64,000 nt of DNA from JAQUCI01 sp034932685 (GCA_034932685.1 JAYFOM010000031.1:1-64000), one strand, 5' to 3'. Positions 53,566 to 63,311 are shown, numbered from the stretch's first letter. Program-made: numbers and translations. Notes: a model not told the origin generated them from the letters alone.

Positions 53566-53593
53566 ATTATAACTTTACACCTTTATATGTCAA
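53566..53593 (-). promoter_or_regulatory. Consensus sigma-A promoter of argS
   Basis: On the minus strand a perfect TTGACA and a perfect TATAAT are separated by 16 nt, about 130 nt before the argS start. The leader between them and the gene shows no T-box or known riboswitch. Confidence 0.75.
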
Positions 53594-53636
53594 TACTTAG
53601 ATTACTATTTCACCAATTTTTACCTAAATATTAAAA

Positions 53637-53657
53637 AACCGACTTTTTCTGTCGGTT
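53637..53657 (-). terminator. Terminator of the phosphonate-transport operon
   Basis: A 7-bp stem (AACCGAC / GTCGGTT) with a 7-nt loop overlaps the stop of the NusG-II gene and runs into TTTTAATATT on the minus strand. Confidence 0.75.
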
Positions 53658-53994
53658 ATTCTTGAACAATCATTATATGATTTGGTAAGCAAACAATTGG
53701 TATTGATGAACCGATACTAACCCAACCAATCTTCTCACAATCGTGATTTGGGCAATCAACATCAAAAACCCGATATCGTCCATCTTTTACTTCAATGTGC
53801 AAATCACCATAATTACCTGTTAGATCATAAATTGCATCAACATTGACATCAAAAGTTAAGACTACTACATTATCGTGATAAACCTTGGCAATGATCTGAT
53901 CATCAACTGGTTTTCTTTTAAAATAAACAAATATTGACATTACTACCGCAATGATCACAATACCGATTAATACATATAGTTCTTTTTTCTTCAT
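53656..53994 (-). CDS. NusG domain II-containing protein
   Basis: A 112-residue protein: a single N-terminal TM helix (about 6-24) and a C-terminal domain of the NusG_II type with paired cysteines in CPNHDCEKIGW and a late CLPNHIMI. These membrane-bound proteins are common in Bacillota and are not transcription factors in the usual sense. Function is unknown. It is the last gene of the phn-type operon, 35 nt after the 5'-nucleotidase. Confidence 0.8.
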   Translation of the reverse strand: MKKKELYVLIGIVIIAVVMSIFVYFKRKPVDDQIIAKVYHDNVVVLTFDVNVDAIYDLTGNYGDLHIEVKDGRYRVFDVDCPNHDCEKIGWVSIGSSIPIVCLPNHIMIVQE

Positions 53995-54029
53995 ATTTCT
54001 CCTAAACTAATTGGATTATAACATACTTG

Positions 54030-55544
54030 TCAAATAATGATCTTGATATTATCTTTATGTACAACCTTTATCTCTTGATGATGGATTATGTAATCCGCTA
54101 TACAATCAACAATATGTTTTTGAGTATCTTTAATAATCTTACTACCTTTATACATATTAAAATCACCACCACCAACTGCCCGATAATTGTTAAGCGCAAC
54201 CTGATATAACTTGTCATCATCTAAATCTTCATTATGATATTTGGCTTCTATAACACGATGATTGATTGGATTACTAATCTTTAGTGTATATTCAATACCA
54301 TCAAACATATCATAGTTATAATGCTTTGGTTTTGGTGTTTCAAACTCGGGATTAATCGTTATTTCATTATCAATGACCGTAAAATACTCAGCACTCTTCT
54401 CAAGCGCTTTTCGCAGTTTTTTCCCCGTCAATTCAATCACTATCAATGTATTAGGATAAACATATGATGATAGGATATCACGCATTGTTATTTCTTGTTT
54501 AAATCCTGTTACCTTATTAGCTAAACCAATACATGATATATCAACATTTGTTGTATATGATTGCACTTGGTTTAAAAATGATACTAACGGATGCTTATGT
54601 AATCTTGCTTCAAACATATCATTTATCAAAAGATCACCATCAATCAACCGTCCTAATGGCACATCAAGCCATGATTGAGTCGCTTTTTCTTCTTCAGCGA
54701 TAAGTTGATTAACTTGATGATCTATCTCTACTTCTGCTTTAACGATTTGAGCCTTTATTCCGTCATCTTTAAGATCTATGATCACTAACTCTTTAGCATC
54801 GTTTGCACATTGGGTGACAGTTGTATTATTAATCTTTGTAACAAAACTACGATGTTGATGACCAGTGATCAAAAGATCAAGACCTTCAATTTCTTGACAC
54901 ATAGCATAACCTTGATTTTCACCACTTAAAAGTTCGGTTGGTTTACCCGTAATCATGTCTTTTTCAATACCACCATGATAAAGACAGACGATATAGTCTA
55001 CTTTTTCTTTTTCCTTTATTGTTTTTATAGTCTCTTTAACGAATTTTAAGCAGTTAATAAAACGAAACCCATTTATATGATCTGGATGTTCCCAATTAGG
55101 TATAAACTGGGTTACACAACCAATTAAAGCAATGCTTTTTTGATTTTTAAATTTGTGGATAGTATAACTTGGATTAATAGCTTTATCATCTTTAAGGATG
55201 TTTCCTGTAAGCCACTTAGCGCTATTATCACGATAAAACTTTAACATAGCATCACTGCCAAAATTAAAATCATGATTACCGGTATTTAAGTAGTCATATT
55301 TCAAATAATTAAAAACTTTTGCCATTGGATTTATATCACCTTTAGAAAAAAGATAATGGTGGTAAAGTAAAGGACTGCCTTGTAATGCATCACCATTATC
55401 TATGACTAAAGTATTTTCGTTTCTTTCTTTATTAATGATCGTAGCAAGTTTCGCTAAGCCTTGAGGCAATTCTTGCTGGTCGCTATAACTTAAAGGTGAA
55501 ATAACACCATGGGTATCAGTAGTGATGATCAAACGACAATCCAT
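54030..55544 (-). CDS. 5'-nucleotidase/2',3'-cyclic phosphodiesterase family protein, cytoplasmic
   Basis: A 504-residue UshA/YfkN-type enzyme with all metal ligands: TTDTHGV, DNGDALQGSP, GNHDFN, LYHGG and GHQHRS, then a nucleotidase C-terminal domain ending RAVGGGDFNMYKG. There is no signal peptide, so it works inside the cell. It could free phosphate from nucleotides or other esters. It is coupled to phnE (1 nt gap), which suggests it processes the imported substrate. A second, degenerate homologue is encoded at 6657-8123. Confidence 0.88.
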   Translation of the reverse strand: MDCRLIITTDTHGVISPLSYSDQQELPQGLAKLATIINKERNENTLVIDNGDALQGSPLLYHHYLFSKGDINPMAKVFNYLKYDYLNTGNHDFNFGSDAMLKFYRDNSAKWLTGNILKDDKAINPSYTIHKFKNQKSIALIGCVTQFIPNWEHPDHINGFRFINCLKFVKETIKTIKEKEKVDYIVCLYHGGIEKDMITGKPTELLSGENQGYAMCQEIEGLDLLITGHQHRSFVTKINNTTVTQCANDAKELVIIDLKDDGIKAQIVKAEVEIDHQVNQLIAEEEKATQSWLDVPLGRLIDGDLLINDMFEARLHKHPLVSFLNQVQSYTTNVDISCIGLANKVTGFKQEITMRDILSSYVYPNTLIVIELTGKKLRKALEKSAEYFTVIDNEITINPEFETPKPKHYNYDMFDGIEYTLKISNPINHRVIEAKYHNEDLDDDKLYQVALNNYRAVGGGDFNMYKGSKIIKDTQKHIVDCIADYIIHHQEIKVVHKDNIKIII

Positions 55545-55545
55545 C

Positions 55546-56367
55546 TTATTCTCCTGTTGCTAATTTACTTCTAATCTTTGATGAGAAATATTCAAAGAAC
55601 AATACTACTACAATTAAACCTACTAACATTGCTCCAACTTCTTTCCACCGCATTCCTGATATAGCAAAGATCAAAGAAGCACCAATACCACCAGCACCAA
55701 CAATACCTAAAATCGATGCTTGTTTAATGTTCACATCAAAACGATAGATTACAATTGATATAATATTGGAGCTCAATTGTGGTATTATTCCATACCTTAT
55801 CTTCTGAATAGTATTACATCCTGCAGCATCAAGAGCTTCAATTATGCCCCGATCAAGATCTTCGATCGCTTCAATCATGAGTTTTGCCAACATACCAATT
55901 GATGTTACTGACATTGTTAAGACCCCAGCAAATGGTCCTGGACCTGTAACCTTAATAAACATAATGCCATACATAAAGGAAGGAAAAGCTCTTATGATCG
56001 ATATTAATAATAAACCACTACGATTTACTAGTTTGGGAGTTATCGTTCTTGATGAAATAAACGCTAAAGGTAGTGCTAATATCATACCAAAGATGGTTCC
56101 CAAAAAAGCGATAGCGATTGTTTCAAGCAACATATAAGCCAAACCATTTTTACTAAGATCGGTTATTAAACGCATTGAAGGTTGAAATATTCCCTTCATG
56201 ATGTTAATCGCAATTTGTAAACCTTTTTGATTAACACTACGAATTTCCATAGATTGGATACCGCCATAGATAATAACCGCTAGAATTATTAATGAGATTA
56301 TTACTTTAAACCATACTGTTGGTTCGTTTTTTAGCTGTTGTGCTACTGTTATTTTCTTTGTGCTCAT
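55546..56367 (-). CDS. phnE: Phosphonate-type ABC permease
   Basis: A 273-residue permease with about six TM segments and the EAA-type loop ALDAAGCNTIQKIRYGIIPQL. It is the second of two PhnE-like permeases, 3 nt after the first. Together they form the channel energised by the PhnC-like ATPase. Confidence 0.9.
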   Translation of the reverse strand: MSTKKITVAQQLKNEPTVWFKVIISLIILAVIIYGGIQSMEIRSVNQKGLQIAINIMKGIFQPSMRLITDLSKNGLAYMLLETIAIAFLGTIFGMILALPLAFISSRTITPKLVNRSGLLLISIIRAFPSFMYGIMFIKVTGPGPFAGVLTMSVTSIGMLAKLMIEAIEDLDRGIIEALDAAGCNTIQKIRYGIIPQLSSNIISIVIYRFDVNIKQASILGIVGAGGIGASLIFAISGMRWKEVGAMLVGLIVVVLFFEYFSSKIRSKLATGE

Positions 56368-56370
56368 AAA

Positions 56371-57201
56371 CTATACCAACTTCCCACGAAGATAGCGAGA
56401 CAAAGATTCAATAACAATAACCGTGATGACCAACACTAATAACATCATTCCCGTATTAGCATATAAGCGCCAAGTCAATTGGGTATTGATCAAAACACCA
56501 ATTCCACCAGCACCAACATATCCTAATATAGCAGCACTTCTAACATTCATCTCAAAGTTATAAAGAACTGTTGAATAGTAATACCCTTTAACTTGTGGAA
56601 AAACTGAACACCACAAGCTTTTAATGCGTGAAGCTCCGGTTGAAGAAATTGCTTCATATGGTCCCATTTCCACTGTTTCAATTTGTTCATACATCATCTT
56701 TACACAAATCGGTAAAGTAAATATGGCGATCGCAAGCATCCCTGAAAAAGCCCCACTACCAAATATCAATGCGATAAGTTTAGCATAAACTAATACTGGA
56801 AGTGTTCTAAGCAATCCTAAAGCGGTTCGATTGGTCGTTAAGAAATATTTATTAAGTTTAAACTCAGGATTAGCTGAACAATAAAAACTCAGCGGTAAAG
56901 CTAAAACAGCCGCAATTAATGTTCCAAGCAGTGACATCATGATCGTTGCGATCATTGGTTTAAGCATTGTTGAGAAAAAACCAAAATTAGGTGGAAACAT
57001 ATCATTTATCATTTGAACGAAATTTTTACCATTTCTAAGCCATACGTTGATATCAAGCTTCGTTATTTGCGCGCAAATAACCACCAATATCATCACAATA
57101 ATTGTTATGTAGGGTGTCCAATTAAATTTTTCTTTAACAATCTTGCCGTTAGCTAATTGAAAAGTATCAGGCAAGAAGATGCTTTTAAATAAATTCAGCA
57201 T
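56371..57201 (-). CDS. phnE: Phosphonate-type ABC permease
   Basis: A 276-residue permease with a cytoplasmic N-terminal tail, six TM segments and the EAA-type loop AISSTGASRIKSLWCSVFPQV. It overlaps the ATPase gene by 17 nt. Two tandem phnE genes are common in Bacillota. Confidence 0.9.
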   Translation of the reverse strand: MLNLFKSIFLPDTFQLANGKIVKEKFNWTPYITIIVMILVVICAQITKLDINVWLRNGKNFVQMINDMFPPNFGFFSTMLKPMIATIMMSLLGTLIAAVLALPLSFYCSANPEFKLNKYFLTTNRTALGLLRTLPVLVYAKLIALIFGSGAFSGMLAIAIFTLPICVKMMYEQIETVEMGPYEAISSTGASRIKSLWCSVFPQVKGYYYSTVLYNFEMNVRSAAILGYVGAGGIGVLINTQLTWRLYANTGMMLLVLVITVIVIESLSRYLRGKLV

Positions 57202-57967
57202 TTTTCTTCTCCATCAAATCATCTTCTGATAGTTCGCGACCATAAATCTTTTTCAATATATCATTGGTTATTTCACTTACTTTACCATCAAAAACAATTT
57301 TACCAGCTTGAATACCAACTATACGTTGTGCATATTTTAACGCTAAATCGACATGATGAATATTAATAATGATCGTGATATTCATATCTTGATTAATGCG
57401 TTGAAAATCTTCCATAACCACCGCTGCCATTACTGGATCTAACGATGCGACTGGCTCATCTGCTAGTATGATCTCTGGATCTTGTGCTAAAGTTCTAGCC
57501 AAGGCCACTCTTTGTTGTTGACCTCCTGAAAGCTGATCAGCTCTTATATACGCTTTTTCAAGAATATCAACTTTGTCTAAAGCTTCTAATGCTTTGATCT
57601 TATCTTGTCTTGAATATAAACCTAGAATCGAACTAATAAGGGACATATCGGCAACTCGTGAAGCCAATACATTTTTGATTACCGTTGTTCTATTAACTAG
57701 ATTAAAAGATTGAAATACCATTCCAATCTTACGTCTGAACTTGCGTAATTGTTTGCCTTCTAATTGCGATACATTAACATCATTCACTAAAAGTTCGCCA
57801 CTTGTGACGTCTATCATCTTGTTAATCGTTCGAATCAGCGTTGATTTACCAGCACCAGATAAACCGATGATAGCCACAAATTCACCTTGCTTAATTTCTA
57901 GGTTTACATCAACAAGCGCTCTTACCCCGTTGGGATAAGTCTTACTTACGTTATTAAATTTGATCAT
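57185..57967 (-). CDS. phnC: Phosphonate-type ABC ATPase
   Basis: A 260-residue ATPase with Walker A GLSGAGKSTLI, signature LSGGQQQRVALARTL, Walker B ILADEPVASLD and H-loop IHHVDLA. It energises the two PhnE permeases. A GGAG ribosome site follows directly after the attenuator hairpin at 57989-58014. Confidence 0.93.
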   Translation of the reverse strand: MIKFNNVSKTYPNGVRALVDVNLEIKQGEFVAIIGLSGAGKSTLIRTINKMIDVTSGELLVNDVNVSQLEGKQLRKFRRKIGMVFQSFNLVNRTTVIKNVLASRVADMSLISSILGLYSRQDKIKALEALDKVDILEKAYIRADQLSGGQQQRVALARTLAQDPEIILADEPVASLDPVMAAVVMEDFQRINQDMNITIIINIHHVDLALKYAQRIVGIQAGKIVFDGKVSEITNDILKKIYGRELSEDDLMEKKNAEFI

Positions 57968-57988
57968 ATTAATCTCCTTAAAAAAAGA

Positions 57989-58014
57989 GGCGCGTTATAA
58001 ATTAATAACGCGCC
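57989..58014 (-). terminator. Attenuator between phnD and phnC
   Basis: A GC-rich 10-bp stem (GGCGCGTTAT / ATAACGCGCC) with a 6-nt loop runs on the minus strand into TCTTTTTTT. It would leave the binding protein in excess, as in the operon at 6.6-15 kb. Confidence 0.85.
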
Positions 58015-58026
58015 TTCACTAATATA

Positions 58027-59064
58027 TTATTTTGCGAATAAAGCGTTAGCAGCACGAGTTGCATCGTAATCAGAATCACTTCCAACGATGTAACCTTTAT
58101 GGCTATAAGGAGCAACAGTTGCCAAACCTTCTTCAGTTTGTGCAATTTCAATGAATGCTTCTTGAAGCGCCGTCTTTAATGCTGGTGTCAATTTTTCTGA
58201 TGTAGAAGATACCGCGATAGTGTCGTTCATGATTGGATCACCAACAGCGATTACTTTAATGTAATCCCATACAGTTCCTTCCATGCCATATGTGTCAGTC
58301 CAGATTTCTGGTTTGTCAACATCTGATCTAACATCATTATAACCGAATGTGATTTGACATTGATCACTTACCAATTTTGCCATGTTATCAGTATAACCGC
58401 CATCAGGGATTATATTAGCAACATCATTAAGTGTTTTTCCAAAACGTGTATGTAACCATAAACTTGGATATACAAAGCTTGCGCCTGATGTAGAACTACC
58501 TGAACAGAAAGTAACAGCGTTTAAGTCTTCCCATGTTAATTCTGTGCCAGCTTCTACTTTGGCATATAGGGCTGCGCCTTTTTCACTTTCGATATTGACA
58601 TAGAACAAAGAACGATAGTTAGTAGCTTGTCCTGTGCCGTTACCATTTGGCTCTGTTGTGTTGTAATCCATTGGAACATCTGTTTCAACTCTTTTGGAAT
58701 TACGAGTAGCGATCAATAATAATTCTGCACCATCACCCGCATAAAGAACGTATGTACTAGCTGGTATAAAACCAATATCAACCGTTCCTGAGCGCATAGC
58801 TTCACCAACAGCTGCGTAAGATGTACCTACAGAGATGTCAACTGAACCTACGTCGAAACCTTTTTCAGCCAATTTAGCAGTTAATAATTCTGCCAAAGGT
58901 GCTGCAGCAGTAAGAATAACATCGGCATCCTTACTTGGAACAAACTGAATGCTTAGTGATGCAACTTTAACGTTACCGGTTGCAGGTGTTGGATCCTTTT
59001 TAGTACAACCGAAAACTGATAAAACCATAACTAAACAAACAAATAATGCAAGTAGTTTTTTCAT
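58027..59064 (-). CDS. phnD: Phosphonate-type solute-binding lipoprotein
   Basis: A 345-residue lipoprotein with signal peptide and lipobox VFGC (Cys20), then the PhnD fold: IQFVPSKDADVIL, TSYAAVGEAMRSGTVDIGFIP, SGSSTSGASFVYPSLWL and FGYNDVRSD. It binds phosphonate, phosphite or phosphate outside the cell. No C-P lyase or phosphonatase gene is seen in the window, so the substrate may be an oxyanion or ester. Confidence 0.92.
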   Translation of the reverse strand: MKKLLALFVCLVMVLSVFGCTKKDPTPATGNVKVASLSIQFVPSKDADVILTAAAPLAELLTAKLAEKGFDVGSVDISVGTSYAAVGEAMRSGTVDIGFIPASTYVLYAGDGAELLLIATRNSKRVETDVPMDYNTTEPNGNGTGQATNYRSLFYVNIESEKGAALYAKVEAGTELTWEDLNAVTFCSGSSTSGASFVYPSLWLHTRFGKTLNDVANIIPDGGYTDNMAKLVSDQCQITFGYNDVRSDVDKPEIWTDTYGMEGTVWDYIKVIAVGDPIMNDTIAVSSTSEKLTPALKTALQEAFIEIAQTEEGLATVAPYSHKGYIVGSDSDYDATRAANALFAK

Positions 59065-59150
59065 TTATCGTTTTCTCCTTTTCTTTCTAACGACAATATA
59101 ATTTTAAAGTATTTATACAGACATGTCCATATAAACACCAACCACCAATT

Positions 59151-60386
59151 TTAGACTTTGTTATCAAAAAAGCTCTCAATCTCATCAACTTCTTTGATAA
59201 TTTCAGCAGATAATACTTCCGCCCCTGTTTCAGTGATCAATACATCATCTTCAATCCTGATTCCTATTGCTTCCTCTTCAATATAAAGTCCAGGCTCAAC
59301 TGTTATAACCGCATTGATAGGCAACGGATCATCCCGTCCAATCCCAACATCGTGAGTATCTAACCCAAGTGAATGACTGACCCCATGATAATAATAACGT
59401 CTTACTTCTTCAAGTGATTCTACTTTGATCAAACCTATTCTTAGCAACTCTTTTTGAAACACTTCCACTGTTATCGCTTGAAGTTGTGCTAATGTTACAT
59501 TAGGTTTAATTGCTTGGATAACTGCTTTTTGTGCTTTTAATACAATCTCATATATTTCTTTTTGTCTTGGTGAGAATTTTCCACTGATTGGAAATGTTCT
59601 TGATATATCGGCACAATAGTTTTGATAAGTAGCCCCAAGATCAAATAAAACTAACTCATTGTCATTCACTTGTTCATCGTTGGTAATATAGTGTAGAATG
59701 GTTGCTCTTTTACCACCAGCTGCAATAGTTGAAAATGCAGGTCTTGAATTACTAACTTTAAGGGCATAATCAAAATGAGCCACAAGTTCATACTCATACA
59801 TTTTTGGTTTCATGTTTTTAAGCATATTCATTATACCAGCATTTGTTTTTGTGATAGCTTTTCTAATCGCAGCTATTTCTTCTTCTGATTTAACGACTCT
59901 TTGCTTAATTAAAAGTGGATAAATATTGTTGATATTTAATGGTTTTAAAATCTCATGCTCAGCTAACAACTCTTTACCAAAGTGAACATATTTGTTTTCT
60001 TCATCATCGATATAAACATTTAATAATTCATGTTGTTTACATAACTCTGATATATATCCCTTAAGTTCCTCAAGATATCCAACTTCATTAATCCCAGCTT
60101 TCTCTGTGGCTTGAATTTTATTAATGGTCTTCCCAACCCATTTCTCCATTTGCGGGTCAGCTTCTCTGATGAATAATTTGCATGTTTTTTTATTATCAAC
60201 TTTAAGCATTAATAAAACAACTTCTTCCTCATCAATACCAGTCAGATAATAAAAATTGCGATTGACACTAAAAGGATAATTTTCATCAGCGCTCTTTTTA
60301 ATAGCAACCCCTGATGTTAGTAAAACTATACTTTTATCTTCAATCGCATCTAATAATCTTTCTCTTTTTGCTTGATAATGAACCAT
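59151..60386 (-). CDS. Xaa-Pro aminopeptidase (M24 family)
   Basis: A 411-residue metallopeptidase that removes N-terminal residues before proline. An N-terminal creatinase-like domain precedes the pita-bread domain with metal ligands in FDLGATYQNYCADISR, HGVSHSLGLDTHD, EPGLYIEEEA and IRIEDDVLIT. It is encoded 3 nt after ispF. Confidence 0.93.
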   Translation of the reverse strand: MVHYQAKRERLLDAIEDKSIVLLTSGVAIKKSADENYPFSVNRNFYYLTGIDEEEVVLLMLKVDNKKTCKLFIREADPQMEKWVGKTINKIQATEKAGINEVGYLEELKGYISELCKQHELLNVYIDDEENKYVHFGKELLAEHEILKPLNINNIYPLLIKQRVVKSEEEIAAIRKAITKTNAGIMNMLKNMKPKMYEYELVAHFDYALKVSNSRPAFSTIAAGGKRATILHYITNDEQVNDNELVLFDLGATYQNYCADISRTFPISGKFSPRQKEIYEIVLKAQKAVIQAIKPNVTLAQLQAITVEVFQKELLRIGLIKVESLEEVRRYYYHGVSHSLGLDTHDVGIGRDDPLPINAVITVEPGLYIEEEAIGIRIEDDVLITETGAEVLSAEIIKEVDEIESFFDNKV

Positions 60387-60389
60387 AAA

Positions 60390-60872
60390 TTACCTCTGTT
60401 TCGTTTCAATCAAGACTACCGCTTGTGCCATTACACCTTCTTCACGACCAATAAACGATAATCCTTCAGCTCTTGTTGCTTTAACATTGATCAAAGCCAG
60501 ATCAATTCCTAATGCTTGCGCAATATTTGTACGCATCTGTAAAATATACCCAGCCAACTTTGGTTTTTCAATTATGATCAAACTATCAATATTAATGATC
60601 TGATATCCTTCACTAGCTAATAGTACAGCAACCTTAGACAGTAACACTAGGGAAGAAATCCCTTGATATTGTTTATCAGTATCAGGAAAGTGTTTACCAA
60701 TATCCCCTAATCCCAAAGCACCAATAAGTGCTTCAGCAATCGCATGACATAATGCATCAGCATCCGAATGTCCTTTAAGTCCTAAATGGTATTCAATCTT
60801 AACACCACCAATGATCAGTGGTCTATTCTTTACTAATGGATGAATATCAGATGATTGACCAATACGTATCAT
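60390..60872 (-). CDS. ispF: 2-C-methyl-D-erythritol 2,4-cyclodiphosphate synthase
   Basis: A 160-residue MEP-pathway enzyme with zinc ligands in SDIHPL and GHSDADALCHA, and the DIGKHFPDTD segment. The C-terminal TRAEGLSFIGREEG matches the CMP-binding segment. It complements ispD at 781-1428, although the two genes are far apart. Confidence 0.96.
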   Translation of the reverse strand: MIRIGQSSDIHPLVKNRPLIIGGVKIEYHLGLKGHSDADALCHAIAEALIGALGLGDIGKHFPDTDKQYQGISSLVLLSKVAVLLASEGYQIINIDSLIIIEKPKLAGYILQMRTNIAQALGIDLALINVKATRAEGLSFIGREEGVMAQAVVLIETKQR

Positions 60873-60922
60873 TAATTTACCTCGCTTTTATTATAACACT
60901 ACTTAACTGGTTTTATGCATTT

Positions 60923-60950
60923 TTAATCATATTTGATATGATATGATTAA
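60923..60950. promoter_or_regulatory. Palindromic operator between ispF and the PfkB kinase gene
   Basis: A perfect 9-bp inverted repeat (TTAATCATA / TATGATTAA) with a 10-nt centre lies between divergent starts, 22 nt before the kinase ATG. It may bind an unknown regulator or overlap the promoter. Confidence 0.4.
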
Positions 60951-60972
60951 TTAAAAGAAAGCAGGGTATAAC

Positions 60973-61833
60973 ATGAACGATATTGTTATTGTAGGTACTA
61001 CAATAATTGATAGAATAATGTCATTAAAAAGTCCGTTTAATGAGTATGGTTGTAATAAGGTAAACATAACTGAGTTTCATGGCGGCTCAATGCGCAATGT
61101 CGCTGAAAATTGCGCCAACTTAGCATTATCAGTTGATTTTATAAGTAAGTTTGGTAATGATCAGTATGCATTAAATATGATTGACCATTTAAACAAGCTC
61201 AACGTCAATGTTTATGGACCAACAATTGATCTTAGTACTCCAATATTCATAAAGGTTCATGGTGATAAATCTTTGATGTTTGCGACCACAACACCTGATT
61301 TTTATTTAACCATTGATGATAACATTCCAGTTTCTGCTTTAAGAAACCATCGTTTTGGAATTACTGATAATACTGATCCAGCTTTTTTATCCTATTTACT
61401 AAAACATGGTATCAACACGGAATGGATAGTATCAGCTTGGATCCCTGAAACAACTTTTTTCGACAAAATAACGGGTATTGTATTAAATAGACATGAGTTT
61501 AAATCTCACTTTGGTGATGTTGATATCGCTAAGCAACTACTATCATTACATGATCAAGGATTGAAATGGATTGTTGTTACACTTGATGATGAAGGATGTG
61601 TTTATTGTTATGATAGTAATATTGTTTGGATAAACACTGAAAAGAAAAAAGGCCATCCCCTAGGTTGCGGAGATGCCTTTATTAGTGGTCTGATTTTCGG
61701 CCTATCACAAGACTGGTATTTTAGTATCGCAGTAAAATTCGCCAATCATCTTGCTCAACAAACATTGAATACGATAGGTCCTGTTACTTCAAATCTGGCT
61801 TTGATAAAAGATACCTTTGATCAAAGTTTGTGA
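60973..61833 (+). CDS. PfkB-family sugar or nucleoside kinase
   Basis: A 286-residue kinase. GGSMRNVAENCANL near the N-terminus and GHPLGCGDAFISG (the catalytic-Asp, anion-hole motif) near the C-terminus place it in the PfkB/ribokinase family. The GGxxRNVAEN form is like that of pseudouridine kinases; the substrate is not proven. It stands alone on the plus strand and converges with the DarA-like gene, overlapping it by 13 nt. Confidence 0.85.
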   Translation: MNDIVIVGTTIIDRIMSLKSPFNEYGCNKVNITEFHGGSMRNVAENCANLALSVDFISKFGNDQYALNMIDHLNKLNVNVYGPTIDLSTPIFIKVHGDKSLMFATTTPDFYLTIDDNIPVSALRNHRFGITDNTDPAFLSYLLKHGINTEWIVSAWIPETTFFDKITGIVLNRHEFKSHFGDVDIAKQLLSLHDQGLKWIVVTLDDEGCVYCYDSNIVWINTEKKKGHPLGCGDAFISGLIFGLSQDWYFSIAVKFANHLAQQTLNTIGPVTSNLALIKDTFDQSL

Positions 61834-62144
61834 AACTGTTCAACATCAACAACAAATATCGTCGCGCCACCTACTTGCACTTCAACTGGGAAGGAAGAAA
61901 AACGCCCAACATCATATGATGCGGTTGATGGGACCATTTCAATGCGACGTTTACCTTCATTACCAATTACTTCGATCGCATGTTCAACTTTATCATCATC
62001 GCAACCTACAATGATCGTTGCGTTACCTGCTCTTAAAAAACCACCAGTTGTCGCTAGTTTTGTTGCTGAATAATTCTCTTTTGTAAGAGCCGCAATAACA
62101 TTTGAACTATCATCATTTGATACGATAGCGAATATTAATTTCAT
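61821..62144 (-). CDS. DarA/PstA-like cyclic-di-AMP receptor
   Basis: A 107-residue PII-like protein (YaaQ family) with the conserved core LATTGGFLRAGNATIIVG. Members bind cyclic di-AMP as trimers. The RFSSFPVEVQVGGATIFV end fits. Its 3' end overlaps the convergent PfkB gene by 13 nt. Confidence 0.9.
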   Translation of the reverse strand: MKLIFAIVSNDDSSNVIAALTKENYSATKLATTGGFLRAGNATIIVGCDDDKVEHAIEVIGNEGKRRIEMVPSTASYDVGRFSSFPVEVQVGGATIFVVDVEQFHKL

Positions 62145-62208
62145 ATTATATCCTCCTTTTCTTTATTTTATCATATTTATTGATTTAAATTGATTTTTCA
62201 CTATTATT

Positions 62209-63309
62209 TCAAACATTGAATAAGAAATGCATGATATCGCCATCTTTTACGACATATTCTTTACCTTCTAAACGCATTTTCCCTGCTTGTTTGATAGCTG
62301 TTTCGCTACGATATACTATTAAGTCTTCATAGCTATATGTTTCCGCTCTTATAAACCCTCGTTGAAAATCACTATGAATAATGCCGGCGCATTCAGGTGC
62401 AACCATGCCATCTTTGAATGTCCACGCTCTAACTTCTGGTTCTCCAGCTGTAAAGAAGGTCTTTAATCCTAATATTTGATAAGCAGATTTAATAACTTGA
62501 TCTAATCCGCTTTCTTTAATACCTAAATCTTGTAAAAATAGTCTTCTTTCATCTTTGCTTAAGCTTGATAATTCCATCTCAATTTGGGCACAAATAGGAA
62601 TAATCTCGCTTTTTTCATTTTGAGCATATTCCATTACTCTTTGAAAGTGGCTGTTTGTGCTTGGATCGGCAATCATATCTTCACTCATATTAGCGATATA
62701 GATAACTGGTTTACTTGTTAATAATTGAAAGGTAGATAGCACTTTTTCTTCGTTTTTATTTAATTCAAGATTTCGCGTTGGCTTACCTGCTTCAAGCGCA
62801 GTCTTCACTTTTAATAAGACATTGTATTCAACTTGTGCTTCTTTATCTTTTGCTTGTGCTTTACGTTCTACTTTTGCAATACGATTTTCGATACTTTGTA
62901 AATCCGCCATTATTAGTTCAAGATTAATGATCTCAATATCTCTGATGGGATCAACACTACCTTCAACATGGGTAATGTTATCATCATCAAAACACCTTAC
63001 AACCTCACAAATGGCATCCGTTTGCCTAATATGAGAGAGAAACTGATTACCTAAACCCTCACCCTTACTAGCACCTTTAACTAAACCAGCTATATCGGTG
63101 AACTCAAATGTTGTATATATTGTTTTTCTTGGTTTAAAGATGGCTGTTATATCTTCAATGCGATAATCAGGTACTTCAACTACACCGACATTTGGTTGTA
63201 TAGTCGCAAACGGATAGTTTGCGGCTTCAACTTGTGATTGCGTTATCGCATTAAATAAAGTCGATTTCCCTACATTAGGTAAACCGACTATCCCTGCAGT
63301 TAATCCCAT
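62209..63309 (-). CDS. ychF: Ribosome-binding ATPase YchF
   Basis: A 366-residue Obg-family P-loop protein. Walker A GLPNVGKSTLF, TDIAGLVKGASKGEGLGNQF and a C-terminal TGS domain are present. Unlike most relatives it prefers ATP. It lies 2 nt after the DUF951 gene. Confidence 0.96.
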   Translation of the reverse strand: MGLTAGIVGLPNVGKSTLFNAITQSQVEAANYPFATIQPNVGVVEVPDYRIEDITAIFKPRKTIYTTFEFTDIAGLVKGASKGEGLGNQFLSHIRQTDAICEVVRCFDDDNITHVEGSVDPIRDIEIINLELIMADLQSIENRIAKVERKAQAKDKEAQVEYNVLLKVKTALEAGKPTRNLELNKNEEKVLSTFQLLTSKPVIYIANMSEDMIADPSTNSHFQRVMEYAQNEKSEIIPICAQIEMELSSLSKDERRLFLQDLGIKESGLDQVIKSAYQILGLKTFFTAGEPEVRAWTFKDGMVAPECAGIIHSDFQRGFIRAETYSYEDLIVYRSETAIKQAGKMRLEGKEYVVKDGDIMHFLFNV

Positions 63310-63311
63310 TT

